Below are positions 22,711 to 33,095 of a stretch of 64,000 nucleotides of DNA, piece after piece; positions within the stretch are counted from its first letter, which is position 1, and every line of letters starts with the position of its first letter. Both the position numbers and the translations under genes were made by a program. The DNA is from Ophioceras dolichostomum (Eukaryota; Ascomycota; Sordariomycetes; Magnaporthales; Ophioceraceae), in contig PYST01000092.1 of assembly GCA_003049485.1 (NCBI GenBank), positions 53,000-116,999 of the forward strand, given 5' to 3'. The notes below the pieces were generated by a model, which saw only the letters and a program-made list of their open reading frames with translations, made no database searches and was not told the DNA's origin.

Positions 22711-23753
22711 TCAAAATAGATCATCAATGGCTTTATCGGCGTCCTTCCCAATAAGTTCCACCATGCCCTGCACGCTGTCAGCAATTTTCACAGCCAAAAT
22801 ATGGAATGGACGAAAGACAAGAAAATCTACCTCGGGCATCACGGGCTTCCCATCTTCGCCTTTTACATAGCGGAAGGGCATCTCGGTGCTCTCATGATCG
22901 TTGAATTTGAGCTCGGGGAAGTCCAGATATGCTATATCTTGGAGAGGAACTGCATCCGTACACCCGTTGAGCGCATTTAGTTTCAATGACTTCCAACAAA
23001 ATGAGGTCCCTTGGCGGTTCTGTTTCTTTCATCTGCTATGTGTCACCAGTTTGTCTTGCCGGGGTCAGTCACTTACCCCTCTGCTCGACGACGATCCTGG
23101 TGACCCGGACAGCAGTGTCTGTCGTCATCTGCTTGGAACCGAGTCTCCTTCCCTCGAATCCCTTTTTGCGGAGCTCCGAGGTCCGATCTGCAGAAGCGTC
23201 AAGGTTAGAGGCCCGTGACCATGAGACCAGTATCGAAATACGGCCCTTGACCCACCCGGAAACCGACCCGGGGGCCATCCCCGTCCGGGCCGTCCAGGCC
23301 ATGGAGAAGAAGGCCATTACAAACCTCTTGGTGGATCGTCGCCTTTTTCGGACGGGTCAGCTACTGTTCAACCTCGAGACGAGAAGGATTCCGTTCCAAA
23401 AATCCAGGGGGTTTCGTAACAAAGAGGAACTCACCCAGGATGCCTCCAAAGAGAAACACGTCGAACTGTTCACCATCGGCTGGCCCAAGGTCCTTGGACG
23501 CCGCAGGGTCGAGGAGACAGACCCGAGACTTGTCTCGGGCGTAAAGCTCCTCTACTCCCCTGTGCTCAGCCGTGAATGCTGGGATGGCCGAAAGTGCTTC
23601 CGGGACGGGAAAGGATTCGGGTAGTGACGACAGAGAGAACCTGCCGCCGGCCGTCTGTGTCTCGCGGGCTATTGCCAGGTACTCCAGCTCGGACCAGGGA
23701 CCAAGTTCCTCATCCAAATGCTCGACAATGTATGTTTTCGCCAAGGACGTCAT
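22711..23753 (-). CDS. sfm1: SFM1-type SPOUT protein-arginine methyltransferase
   Basis: Five exons on the minus strand: 23753-23435, 23342-23325 (18 bases), 23187-23077, 22949-22831, 22767-22711. They splice in frame to 207 residues; yeast Sfm1 has about 213. Start is the ATG at 23753, giving the family N-terminus with YIVEH. Matches run along the whole length: LSSLPES, SRVCLLDP, FDVFLFGGILGDDPPRDRT (assembled across exons 1-3), GRRLGSKQMTTDTAVRVT, LDFPELKFN, STEMPFRYV and the acidic end AIDDLF. The SPOUT knot binds S-adenosylmethionine. In yeast the enzyme monomethylates one arginine of ribosomal protein uS3 (Rps3). The 18-base second exon supplies DDPPR and is needed for both frame and conserved sequence; skipping it removes six codons but keeps frame. 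The last intron (22830-22768) is 63 bases, so retaining it would insert 21 residues without a stop. Cytosolic action is expected. Confidence 0.93.
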
Positions 23754-25099
23754 ATTTTCAGCGAGAACACTCAGGAACAATTCTTAGAAGCCGATCACTC
23801 GTAGGTCTCAACAAATCGCAATTGGAGGTCGATGACTGGGGAAATCCGAATTCGACATGCGAAATGCTTGTGCAATTCAAACTTCGTAACGGGCAAGCCA
23901 CATCCAGCCCTGGGCTTGGCCTGCTCCACACACAGCCAAGGAGCGAGCACTTGTTGTGCCTGACCGCCTTCAGCTGGCGCTGTGTTGGGCCACAACGGGC
24001 CCTGATTGCCTGAATCGTCAACAAGCGATTTGAGCTTATCCACTCTGGTACAAGGGCCTGAAAGGCCCTGGAGAACGCGACCAGCGGCCGCAGGATGGAG
24101 TATACAAGTTTGGAAGACGGCTTCCGAGATGGTCCACGGATCCATCGAATCCATCTGTACCCTGATTCGTTTCAATCGCAAACATGGGGGATTTTGACGT
24201 CGTCCAGACTCGAAACAATTTCATCGAGTGCCAGAGGTGCGTGGCAACACGTTGTGGCCATGTGGCTGAACACTTTTGCTGTGCGGTCGAGTTGCATCAT
24301 TCTTGTACTGTTCGCTGGGAAGACCGCAACCCCTTTTTCACCGGGCGGGCGATCCGGTGTGGGCAACATAGCCGACTGGTATTCATGGCAATGATGGTAT
24401 TCATTCTAAATGCGGCATCTAAAGCCTTCTAGCTCTCTTTGTTCTCAACGAGCGAAAGAGTCATGGGATATTGAATGAAAACGCCTCCAATGTGCTGGGT
24501 GCCTGGAACACCTGCTGAATACACAGACCAGGTACGAAGCAGATGTAGCATTACTGTACAAATGCTGGTCAGCTCAGCGGCCAACGCTGTTCCAGGTGCC
24601 CCGAAGTGCCGCAACTAGTGTGGCCGTCCCTCAGCCACACCGACCGACCGGGTGGAGGTGGAGCTGAACATGCAGTGCTGCACCTGCTGCAAAACATCCC
24701 TGTCCTCCCTTCCCCGATTACTCGTAAGCAGCCGAACCGCTTTAATGGGCAACGCAATCCACAATCAATCAATCCGCAATCCGAGGACACATTGCATTGA
24801 ACATTCCATTCATCAACGAACCTCCTCCGTCCATACCTATTCAACCTGTTTACACCCGAACGAGCGAGAGATCGAATAGACGGGAAGAGAAAAAAAGTAC
24901 CCTGTCTTTCCTGGCGACTTGACCGAAATCGAGGGTTGCGTATGCTCTGACAGCATCTCGGCCTGATGATTGGCTTTCGGGCGAGTTAGCCAGAGTTTCC
25001 CTACTTCTCGACCATCCCTTTTTTCGCCGTTCTCCTCCCGACCACGGGGGAGAACCCGAGCCCCCCCCCGAGCGTCACCGCCGTCATCGTTCCACGACC
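23754..25099. other. Divergent promoter region between SFM1-like and KEX1 genes
   Basis: About 1.35 kb separating two divergently transcribed genes. Short frames on both strands lack motifs. No RNA gene or repeat is recognised. Confidence 0.6.
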
Positions 25100-27265
25100 A
25101 TGGCACTCGCGTCGATGCTGGCGGCGATACGCCGGCCGGCCGCACTCGCGCTCCTCGCTCTGTCATGGAGCGCGTCCGTGAGCGCCGCAGTCGCGGGGGA
25201 CTACTTCGTTCATTCGCTTCCCGGCGCCCCCGAAGGCCCGTTACTTAAGATGCATGCAGGGTGAGTTCTTCCCTCGTTGAAAACGGGCGCTAGGGGCGCG
25301 GCGGCGCCAAGTGCGCACATCTTGGGGGGTGAAAAAGGAGCAAAGAATGGACGCTGACAATTCCGCGTGCTCTGTCTCCCTTCTTCTCTAGTCACATCGA
25401 AATAACACCCGAACACAACGGAAACATGTTCTTCTGGCACTACCAAAACAAACATATTGCGAACCGGCAGCGGACCGTCATCTGGTTAAACGGAGGGCCA
25501 GGATGCAGTTCCGAGGACGGCGCCCTGATGGAGATCGGTCCTTACAGGGTGAAAGACCCTAACACGCTGGTTTACAACGACGGGGCCTGGAACGAGTTTG
25601 CGAACGTCATGTTTGTCGACAACCCTGTCGGCACCGGCTTCAGCTACGTCGACACCAATAGCTACGTCGAAGAGCTGGATGAGATGGCCTCGCAGTTCAT
25701 CATCTTCTTAGAGAAGTTCTTCGCTCTATTCCCGGAGTACGAGCACGACGATGTACGTTGCGCTTCCCCAGCCTGGCTCAGCCTTCCCAGCATCTCACGC
25801 TCCCCAGTTTGCTTCACTACTTTATGTCTGGTATCGATGCTGACGTTGCTTTGATCCGTTGCAGCTGTACCTCACCGGAGAGTCCTTCGCTGGCCAGCAT
25901 ATCCCATACATCGCGAAGCATATCCTTGAGCGCAACAAGAAGCAGCAGACCCAGCACAAGTGGGAGCTGAAAGGCCTCCTTATTGGCAACGGATGGATCG
26001 CTCCCAAGGAACAGTACGAAGCATATCTGGACTTCGCCTATGCCAAGGGCCTTGTCGACAAGAACTCGCCTGAGGGCAAGAAGCTCGAGGCGCAACACAG
26101 CGTCTGCCTGACTAGCATGCAGGCAGGGACCAAGGTCGACCAGTCGGAGTGCGAGACCATCCTCCAGGACATGCTCCAGCTGACGTCCAAGGTCGGAAGC
26201 GACGGCCAGCGGCAATGCGTCAACATGTACGACGTCCGACTGACTGACACATACCCGAGCTGTGGCATGAACTGGCCGCCAGACCTGGTTCACGTTACCC
26301 CCTACCTGCGCCGGAAGGACGTTGTGCAAGCGCTCCACGTGAACCAGAACAAGGCTACGGGCTGGACTGAGTGCACGGGCGCGGTCAGCCAGAGTTTCCG
26401 AGCTAAGAACTCGGTGCCCTCGATCGAGCTGCTCCCCAAGATCATCGAGGAAGTGCCGATCCTTCTGTTCTCGGGCGCCGAGGACCTGATCTGCAACCAC
26501 CTGGGCACGGAGGCCCTCATCGGCAACATGGAGTGGAACGGCGGCAAAGGCTTCGAGCTGTCCCCCGGCAACTGGGCACCGCGCCGCGACTGGACGTTCG
26601 AGGGCGAGCCCGCCGGCTTCTGGCAGGAGGCGCGCAACCTCACCTACGTGCTCTTCTACAACTCGTCGCACATGGTCCCCTTCGACTACCCCCGTCGCAC
26701 GCGCGACATGCTCGACCGCTTCATGGGCGTCGACATCAGCAGCATCGGCGGTACCCCGGCCGACAGCCGCCTGGACGGCGAGAAGCTGCCCGACACCACC
26801 GTCGGCGGCGCCTCAGGCAACTCGACCTCCGCCCAGGAGGAGGAGAAGAAGAAGCTCGAGGCGGCCAAGTGGTACGCCTACCGCAAGTCCGGCGAGATCG
26901 TCCTCGTCATCGTCGCCGTCGGCGCCTCCGTCTGGGGCTGGTACGTCTGGCGCGAGAGGCGCCGCCGCCACGGCTACCAGGGCCTCCTGGGCGGGACCGG
27001 CTCACCCAACGACTCGACCACGGGCCTGGCCGCGGGCGGTGCTGCCAACGGCGGCGCGTCCGGCCGCGTCGGCCTGGACGGCTTCCGCACTAGGCGGTCG
27101 AACCGCGACGTCGAGGCCGGCGACTTCGACGAGAGCGAGCTCGACAACTTGCACGTCGAGACGCCGACGGCGGATCCAAGGTATAGCCTCGGCGACGCCG
27201 ACAGCAGCGATGACGAGGACGCTAGCGGCGCTCGCAAGGAGGGCGGCCACCGAGGCAAGGCGTGA
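25100..27265 (+). CDS. kex1: Pheromone-processing serine carboxypeptidase KEX1
   Basis: Three exons (25100-25260, 25392-25752, 25865-27265) give 640 residues, close to the usual length. It is a Golgi/late-secretory S10 carboxypeptidase that trims C-terminal Lys and Arg left by the Kex2 protease on pheromone and other secreted precursors. The N-terminus is a signal peptide (hydrophobic stretch to about residue 32). The oxyanion motif WLNGGPGCSS is in exon 2. The catalytic triad is S181 in GESFAGQ, D381 in SGAEDLICN and H443 in SSHMVPFDYP. A single membrane anchor lies near residues 520-538, followed by a basic stop-transfer RERRRR and an acidic Ser/Asp-rich cytosolic tail. The catalytic serine motif begins exon 3 directly after intron 2. 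Convergent with the DRE2 gene. Confidence 0.97.
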
Positions 27266-28128
27266 TATCCTATCTACTTGGTCTTTTGCCTCTTTCGCGG
27301 AGGACTTGGGCTATGTAGCTAGCGAATGGCTGCGTACAAGAGGGCTGTAGAGTTCTTTTTGCAAGAGAAAGGAAGCGTCAAGGCGGGGCAGGGGGGGGGG
27401 ATGGACTTCGTTTGAACGAAGTATTCCCTACAACACGATAGAACAGTCAGACGACTACTGGCGACATAGGCAAACGCCACAGCAGCATCAGCAGCAGCAT
27501 CAGCAGCAATAACCAACATCAGCAGAGTCCACAGGGCCGAGATCGCTCGTGCCTCGACCTCATCATCCATGGCCGTGTCGATGCGAATATCATCACAAAA
27601 CGGTTTCCTGTCTATCATCAGGTACACCACCACATCATCAAGTCATCGTATAGGCGATTTATATCTTTTCGGAGTTCTGGGCGTGTACATAGGCTGTTTC
27701 TGTTCTCCCATATTTCTCTTTTATTTCGGGGCACATTATCGAGGCCACTTGTCTGGAAGAACAACATTGAAAAACACAAAGCGGACATCTTGTGCCAAGC
27801 ATTCCATGTTCCCATCGTGCTGCTGAAAACTCACAGACGATAGCCGATCTATCAGACCGACAGTAATAGACAGGCGTCTTCAGTCTCTTGGGATGTCAAC
27901 TACTAACCGCGGTAAGCGCTCCCGAGTTACTCATCTAGCCCAGTCGTTTACCCTTGCCTATCAAAGACCCGCAACTCCGTGTTTATGATCCACACATGCC
28001 TGCCATCCTATCCCTCTTTCCATCCATTCGTTGATATAAGTCATCCATCCCATATGAACGCCACCAAAATGCCGCAGACGCCAGAAGAAAAAGATAAAAC
28101 TGGGAGAATGTCCACAGCGAGAGGCTCT
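27266..28128. other. Convergent 3' flank of KEX1 and DRE2
   Basis: 863 bases between two convergent stop codons. It includes an imperfect CAGCAGCAT/CAGCAG trinucleotide tract at about 27478-27510. No gene seen. Confidence 0.65.
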
Positions 28129-29348
28129 TCACAGCTGCGCGACGTTGTTGAGGATGGTGACCTCCTCTCCAGGCTTGAACGGCGGCAGGCCGATGTAAGG
28201 GCAGTCCGCGCACCGGAAGGCGTCTCCCAGGGCGCACGACCCGCAGGAGCCCGTCTTGCCCTGCACGGTGAAGTCGAGCTCGTTCAGGTCCTCGGACGCG
28301 AGCTTGATCGTCTGGAGCTTCGCGTCGGCCTTCGCGCGCCGGGCGGCGTCCTGCGCCTCGAGGCGCTCCGCGAGGCCGCACGTGCAGTCCTTGCATGCCT
28401 TCCGCTTCTTGCCGGGCTGGGGGGCGCATTCCGGTGCTGTTTTGGGGGAGGAGTTAGCGGGTTGTTAGTAATGCGTTATGCTTCTGGTTTTTTTTCGGAG
28501 AGGAGTGAACTGGTGGTAGTGGCGGAACAATAAGAGTGGATGCCAGTAGGTATGCTGGGGATAGAAAACTCACGCTGCTGTATGGGGCGAAGAAGATCTT
28601 CCTCGGTCATCAGCTCGTCCTCGTCGATCATGTCATCGTCGGACACGTCGAAGGCGTCGTCGTTCAGGTCGACCATTACCACGCCGTTGGGGAGAGCAGC
28701 CGCCGCTGGCGCTGCGACCTGGGGTGCAGCTGGCGGTGGCGGGGTCAGGGCGCTCAGGACGGGACCACCGTTCGCGATAGGGGCGGCCGTGCCCGGTGCT
28801 GTGACGATCTTGCTCTTGTTCTTAGTTTTCCCAAGGAACCGCAGAGGTACCACGACCTCCTCGAATTCGGGCTTTGTGAACTCAACCCCCTGGGCCGCGG
28901 ATCCGCTGGAGGATTCGTCGACCAGGCCGTTGAGGATGGCCTCGCGCACGACGGCGGGGCCGAGCGGGGAGCCGTCGTGGGCGCGCAGGCGGGCACGGGG
29001 CTTCATGGCGGCTGCGACGGCGGAGAGGACGTCGCGGCGGGCGAGGAAGTCGGCGGCTTGTGCGCGCTCGGCGGCGTCGCGGCCGGAGAGCACGAGGACG
29101 AGGTCGTAGGTCGCCACGGGCGAGAGCGACGCGACACCGGCGGCCAGTCGGTCCAGCATGTACAGGTCTGGCCTGCCGCTGCTGGTGGTGCTGTGCGCCG
29201 CGGCCTCGAGGGTTTCGGCCATCTCGCTCTGCCGCGACGCGAGGGCGGGCGACGCCAGCACCAGGGTCTTGTGTTCCGTCGCCATCGCGCTGGACCAGGC
29301 GGGGTCCAAATCCGGGGTCGTGTCGAGGGTCACGATTGCGGGGGACAT
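28129..29348 (-). CDS. dre2: Fe-S cluster assembly protein DRE2 (anamorsin family)
   Basis: Two exons (29348-28574, 28436-28129) give 360 residues. Dre2 takes electrons from the diflavin reductase Tah18 and feeds the cytosolic iron-sulphur assembly machinery. The N-terminal half is the degenerate methyltransferase-like domain (opening with LDTTPDLD), then a flexible Ala/Pro linker and an acidic segment (DDDMIDEDELMTEEDLL). The C-terminal CIAPIN1 domain carries motif A, C262-x10-C273-x2-C276-x-C278, and motif B, C-x2-C-x7-C-x2-C (CGSCALGDAFRCADC). Both are complete, so two cluster-binding sites look intact. The protein ends YIGLPPFKPGE...NNVAQL as is typical. The single intron lies just before the first cysteine. 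Start ATG 29348 gives the expected N-terminus. Confidence 0.96.
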
Positions 29349-31406
29349 TTCGGTGGGGTTGTCGTTGGCTGATTTGGTGCGAAGGGGAGGATGGGCAGAG
29401 GGGAATGAATGCGATTGTGGAGGAGAGGAAGTTTACAAAAGACAGAGAAATAGAAAGAGAGCGCACAATCTCAGATATTGCCCTCGAATGCCTCAGTGCG
29501 ACTATTAAGAGAGTGGAGAGTCGTTGTGAATAGGAAACACCTGAGTGGGTGGTGTCGGTTTTTTTTTTCTCCTTAGTTTGTCAGCGAGCCGGAGATGCTT
29601 CTCCCAGGCATCCGCCGCCTTACGAGCCTGGTAGGACTGACACGAATCACCACCTCCAAGATCTCTCAATATCAGATCTCCGCTCTGCTTATACATCCAG
29701 AACTGATTTCCATTCTCCTCTACCCGACGTTATTATCACCTCAAAACTACCAGAATCGTCACTTTACCGTTTCCCCTCTTCTAGCAGGCCTTGTAAGCGG
29801 CGAGCAGTGGAGAAGCCCGGCTTGGCAAGGCTCGCGCTGAGCCATGGCCGTCAGCGACTGCCTGGAGACTTCTTGAAGAGAAGCGGCTTCCTCATTAGAC
29901 TTCTAGTATACGAAAGATACTAGGTACAGACGAGGGCATCTAGTTATCCCGTCCAGTCCCTTGCCATTGCGCCCACCCGCTTCCTGCTAGTCGCGAGGAG
30001 AGCGTGAAGGTTGCCAGGACCGCCGATTTCGGCGCAGCACAGTGGGGGTGATCAATGATGATGTCAGCGACCACGACGCCAGCAGATTCAGCGTCTTCCC
30101 CCTGAAGAACCCCTATCAATCATTTCTATCCAGAACCTGCACCTACAGTTTGTTGGGCTTCAGACTATTTGCGGGTAGCCGACAACACTGACAGACATCG
30201 ATATTCCCTTCTACAAGCAAAGCCCTCAAGCATAACACTGGTCCGTGAGTTTCTTCGTCTTCGCAATGCAGTTCTGTGGAACTGGAATTTCTTGCCTGCT
30301 CGCCTCGGCCTATCTACGTCGTTCCGTTCTCAACGATGCCTCCTGATGAATCCCTAACTCCATACAAACGCTTGCCCGAAAACCCAAAGCACGAACAAAA
30401 CCATATACGAAACAACACAGGACAAAGCATCAAGTGCTAAACAGGACGGTTGTTGCCCATCACTTGCCGCAGAGAATGTCGCGTAGTCGATAGAACTTGA
30501 ACCGATGGTGCTGCCGTCGCACGCGTCTCGTGGCTTTTAGAGACAAGCCGGTCTGCAGGTCGAGGCTCATGATGGAGTCAAGGTAAGTCCGTCGAAAGCA
30601 ATTCAATCAATAATAGTCTGAAAATTTCCGAAGTTTTTTTTTTTTTTTTTTTTTTTTGCCTACACTTTTGTTTCCAACATTTTGTTGGAAGTTGACAGAG
30701 CCTTAAATTGATTGTTGGAGCCACCACCGCGAGGGTTCCGGGTATGTTGACATGCGGGCCTTCGCGCCGTCACCACGGCAACGGGCCGTGTGCACATCAG
30801 TAGCCAATTTCAACATCCTATTACGACAGCTATCACAGTAGACGTTGACCAGCCTCGAAACTCATTCTAACTTCTACCTAGATAATCAGTATACTAACCA
30901 CGCATTGAAAGAGCATCTGTCTGTGTATTACAATGTTTTCCAGAAGACTGCAGTGCGTCGTCTGGCTGCTCGGCCACATTCCGATGCCCACGACGGAAAT
31001 GTCACCGCGGAGGCCACCACCTGCCGGATTCAAGACTGGCTCCCGAACGAACGGAGAAAGGCATTGAAGGCGCTTATTACCATGGACTCCCCATTGAAAA
31101 CTATCTCTCTTTATGTCTATCTACCTAGGTAGGTACTTATCTAGGTGGTTTCATTACATATTACCGTTCCTCCTTTTTCTCTCTTCTTTTTGTCTTCTTT
31201 TTGCCCGCTACTGTCCAGAGAGCTCGCCTCCACGGGCTCAGGCCGTCTATCTGCGGCCATGCTCTTGTATAACCCAAAGCGCCCAATTGGGGCTACTCCC
31301 AGCCTTGCCGGCGTTTTCGTCCGTTCATATACTGAACACCCAAGGAAACTCGATGCTATCTGCACATTTTCGCACCATCATGTTCTGATTGCCACTTGTT
31401 GCTGCC
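29349..31406. other. 2 kb intergenic region with a poly-T tract and small hairpin
   Basis: Upstream of DRE2 on the left and of the nuclease-like pseudogene on the right. It holds 24 consecutive T's at 30634-30657, an 8-base perfect inverted repeat at 30672-30690 and a CCTAGGTAGG word at about 31131. No protein gene is supportable. Confidence 0.6.
30634..30690. repeat. 24-base poly-T tract plus hairpin TTCCAACA/TGTTGGAA
   Basis: The T run is at 30634-30657; the inverted repeat arms are 30672-30679 and 30683-30690 with a 3-base loop. Read on the minus strand this is a hairpin followed by a 24-base A tract, as at the end of a retroposed RNA copy, but no target duplication or element body was identified. 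Confidence 0.75.
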
Positions 31407-33095
31407 ATGGCGAACACCGCAAACCCAAGCACCGAGAACCTTTGGAAGGCCGCGGTCGCCCAATTAAAATCCGTCGACGACGATGGTGATGGTGGCAGTC
31501 CAGCCTGCACCGCCGAGACCATGCGAATCGAAGACATGAGATATTACTTTCCAGAAGAGTCCCCTGAATCGGCATCCACTATCAGCCTCAACCCCTTTTT
31601 ACACACGAAAGTCATATGGCGAACCCACAACAACCGGCTTCTCACCAGTCAATATGTCGAACCAAAGTTCGTTGAACAAGCCCGAGAACTGCTTGCGAAG
31701 AGCCTTAGCTTCCAGGCCTTCATATCATGTGTCGGAAACACGGCCCTGGATCTTGGCGCCGATCTACTGGAATCAATGTCCAGTTTCGCGTCGGCAAAGA
31801 TGCACCAGAATGAGATCTGTCACTCTGAGCACAGCGGGAAAGAACAGGATCGGCAAGACAACCTCGAACTCAGCCCGAGGCCGGTCCGAACAACTAGGGC
31901 CCAGACACTCGCCAAGATACTCAAGGTCTTCCAAGACGAGCCGTCAAGCGAAACGCCGGCAAAAGTCGTCAGCTGGGACCCCCAACGCCGTACACTCGTG
32001 ACGACAAGGCGCGAGATCCTGCCGTGGACGAGGAGATCGTGAACGCCCTTGTCGAGCTATTGTTTGCCCTAGATGTTGTTGGCCGGAGGGCCACCGATCT
32101 GCCCTTCGCCACCTGGTCGTCGAGTCGGAAGTCGCTCACGATCCGCAACCACCGAGATCCAGCAAACCCAGAGAAGGCCATTGCGGCAAAGACCGATGGC
32201 TACCTGCGTCTCGTGTCCCCGAGAACCGACGGAGTCCTGTCGATCCTGGAGTGCAAGGGAAGCGAGCGGGCAGCGAAGTGGGCGGCTGTCGAGAGACAAG
32301 AAGGCACGCAGCTTGCAGCTTGGATCTGTGAGGCGCCATAGGATTCCACAGTTGGACTATTGCTGCCATCGCCTGAGAAACTCAAGAGGTCAGTGAAGTG
32401 CCATCATCCGTGGTAAACCCCCCTTGCAAGTACAATACAACACACGACACAATACACTACCACCTACCAACCCTGGTTGTGCTGCGGCTTACTCTGACGC
32501 ATCATTTAGACGGCTACTCATCTCCCAAGACCGCGGCCAAATCTACTTCCAAATTGGCGAGTACGGGAACAGGTACATCAGGTACATCAAAGGGCTGGAC
32601 TCCCAACTGCCAGCCGAATACACCAGTTCCCCGGAAGGTACAGCTTCCTTGGAAAGTACAAAGGCCCCAGAAGAACAGGCCGAGCTCAAAGAACCCACGG
32701 CCCCGGCGGCACCAGCAGCGTCGTCGTCGCTCAATCCGTCTGCGCCGGTGAAGGGGGAGATTTCCTTGGCCAGCGACTCGAGCTCCAGCAGTTCTCCTAA
32801 TAGCGAGGACGAGTCGCCGTGCAAGGGCCGTAATTCTGCCGCCACGGCTTCCACGGCACAAGCAAGGCCGCCTCCAGTGATGGGCATAGGCATGCCGATC
32901 ACGTTAACCCACCGCCCCAAGATCAACGATCAACGGCAGGATCGGTCGAAGAAAATCGAGATGCCGCCGCCGCCGCAACAGCTGGATGGTGAAGGCGATG
33001 GGTTTCTCTACGTCACGACGTATGGCCCGCACACCATTTTTCAAACGCGTCCGTTGTATACCGTTTGCGAGGCTGTGGTGGCGCTTTCGCTCTAA
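31407..33095 (+). pseudogene. Fungal PD-(D/E)XK nuclease-like protein, apparently decaying
   Basis: The layout follows a family of fungal proteins with a PD-(D/E)XK-like core and no assigned function. The first segment opens at ATG 31407 (MANTANPSTENLW). Coding then moves to another frame by about 31973, where TPYTRDDKARDPAVDEEIV resembles the family's entry to the core. The core has a TDGYLRL strand, an E-x-K strand (LECKG) and a downstream glutamine helix (VERQEGTQLAAWI). An in-frame TAG at 32339-32341 interrupts the core, yet the same frame continues beyond it (DSTVGLLLPSPEKLKR). It joins through a good intron (32389-32509) to a last exon with RRLLISQDRGQIYF, EYGNRYIRYIKG and a closing FLYVTTYGP segment. 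The early frame change could be a 47-base intron (31926-31972), but that lacks a clear branch site. The stop has no intron solution, so I call it a pseudogene; an allelic or sequencing difference is the alternative. Confidence 0.65.
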
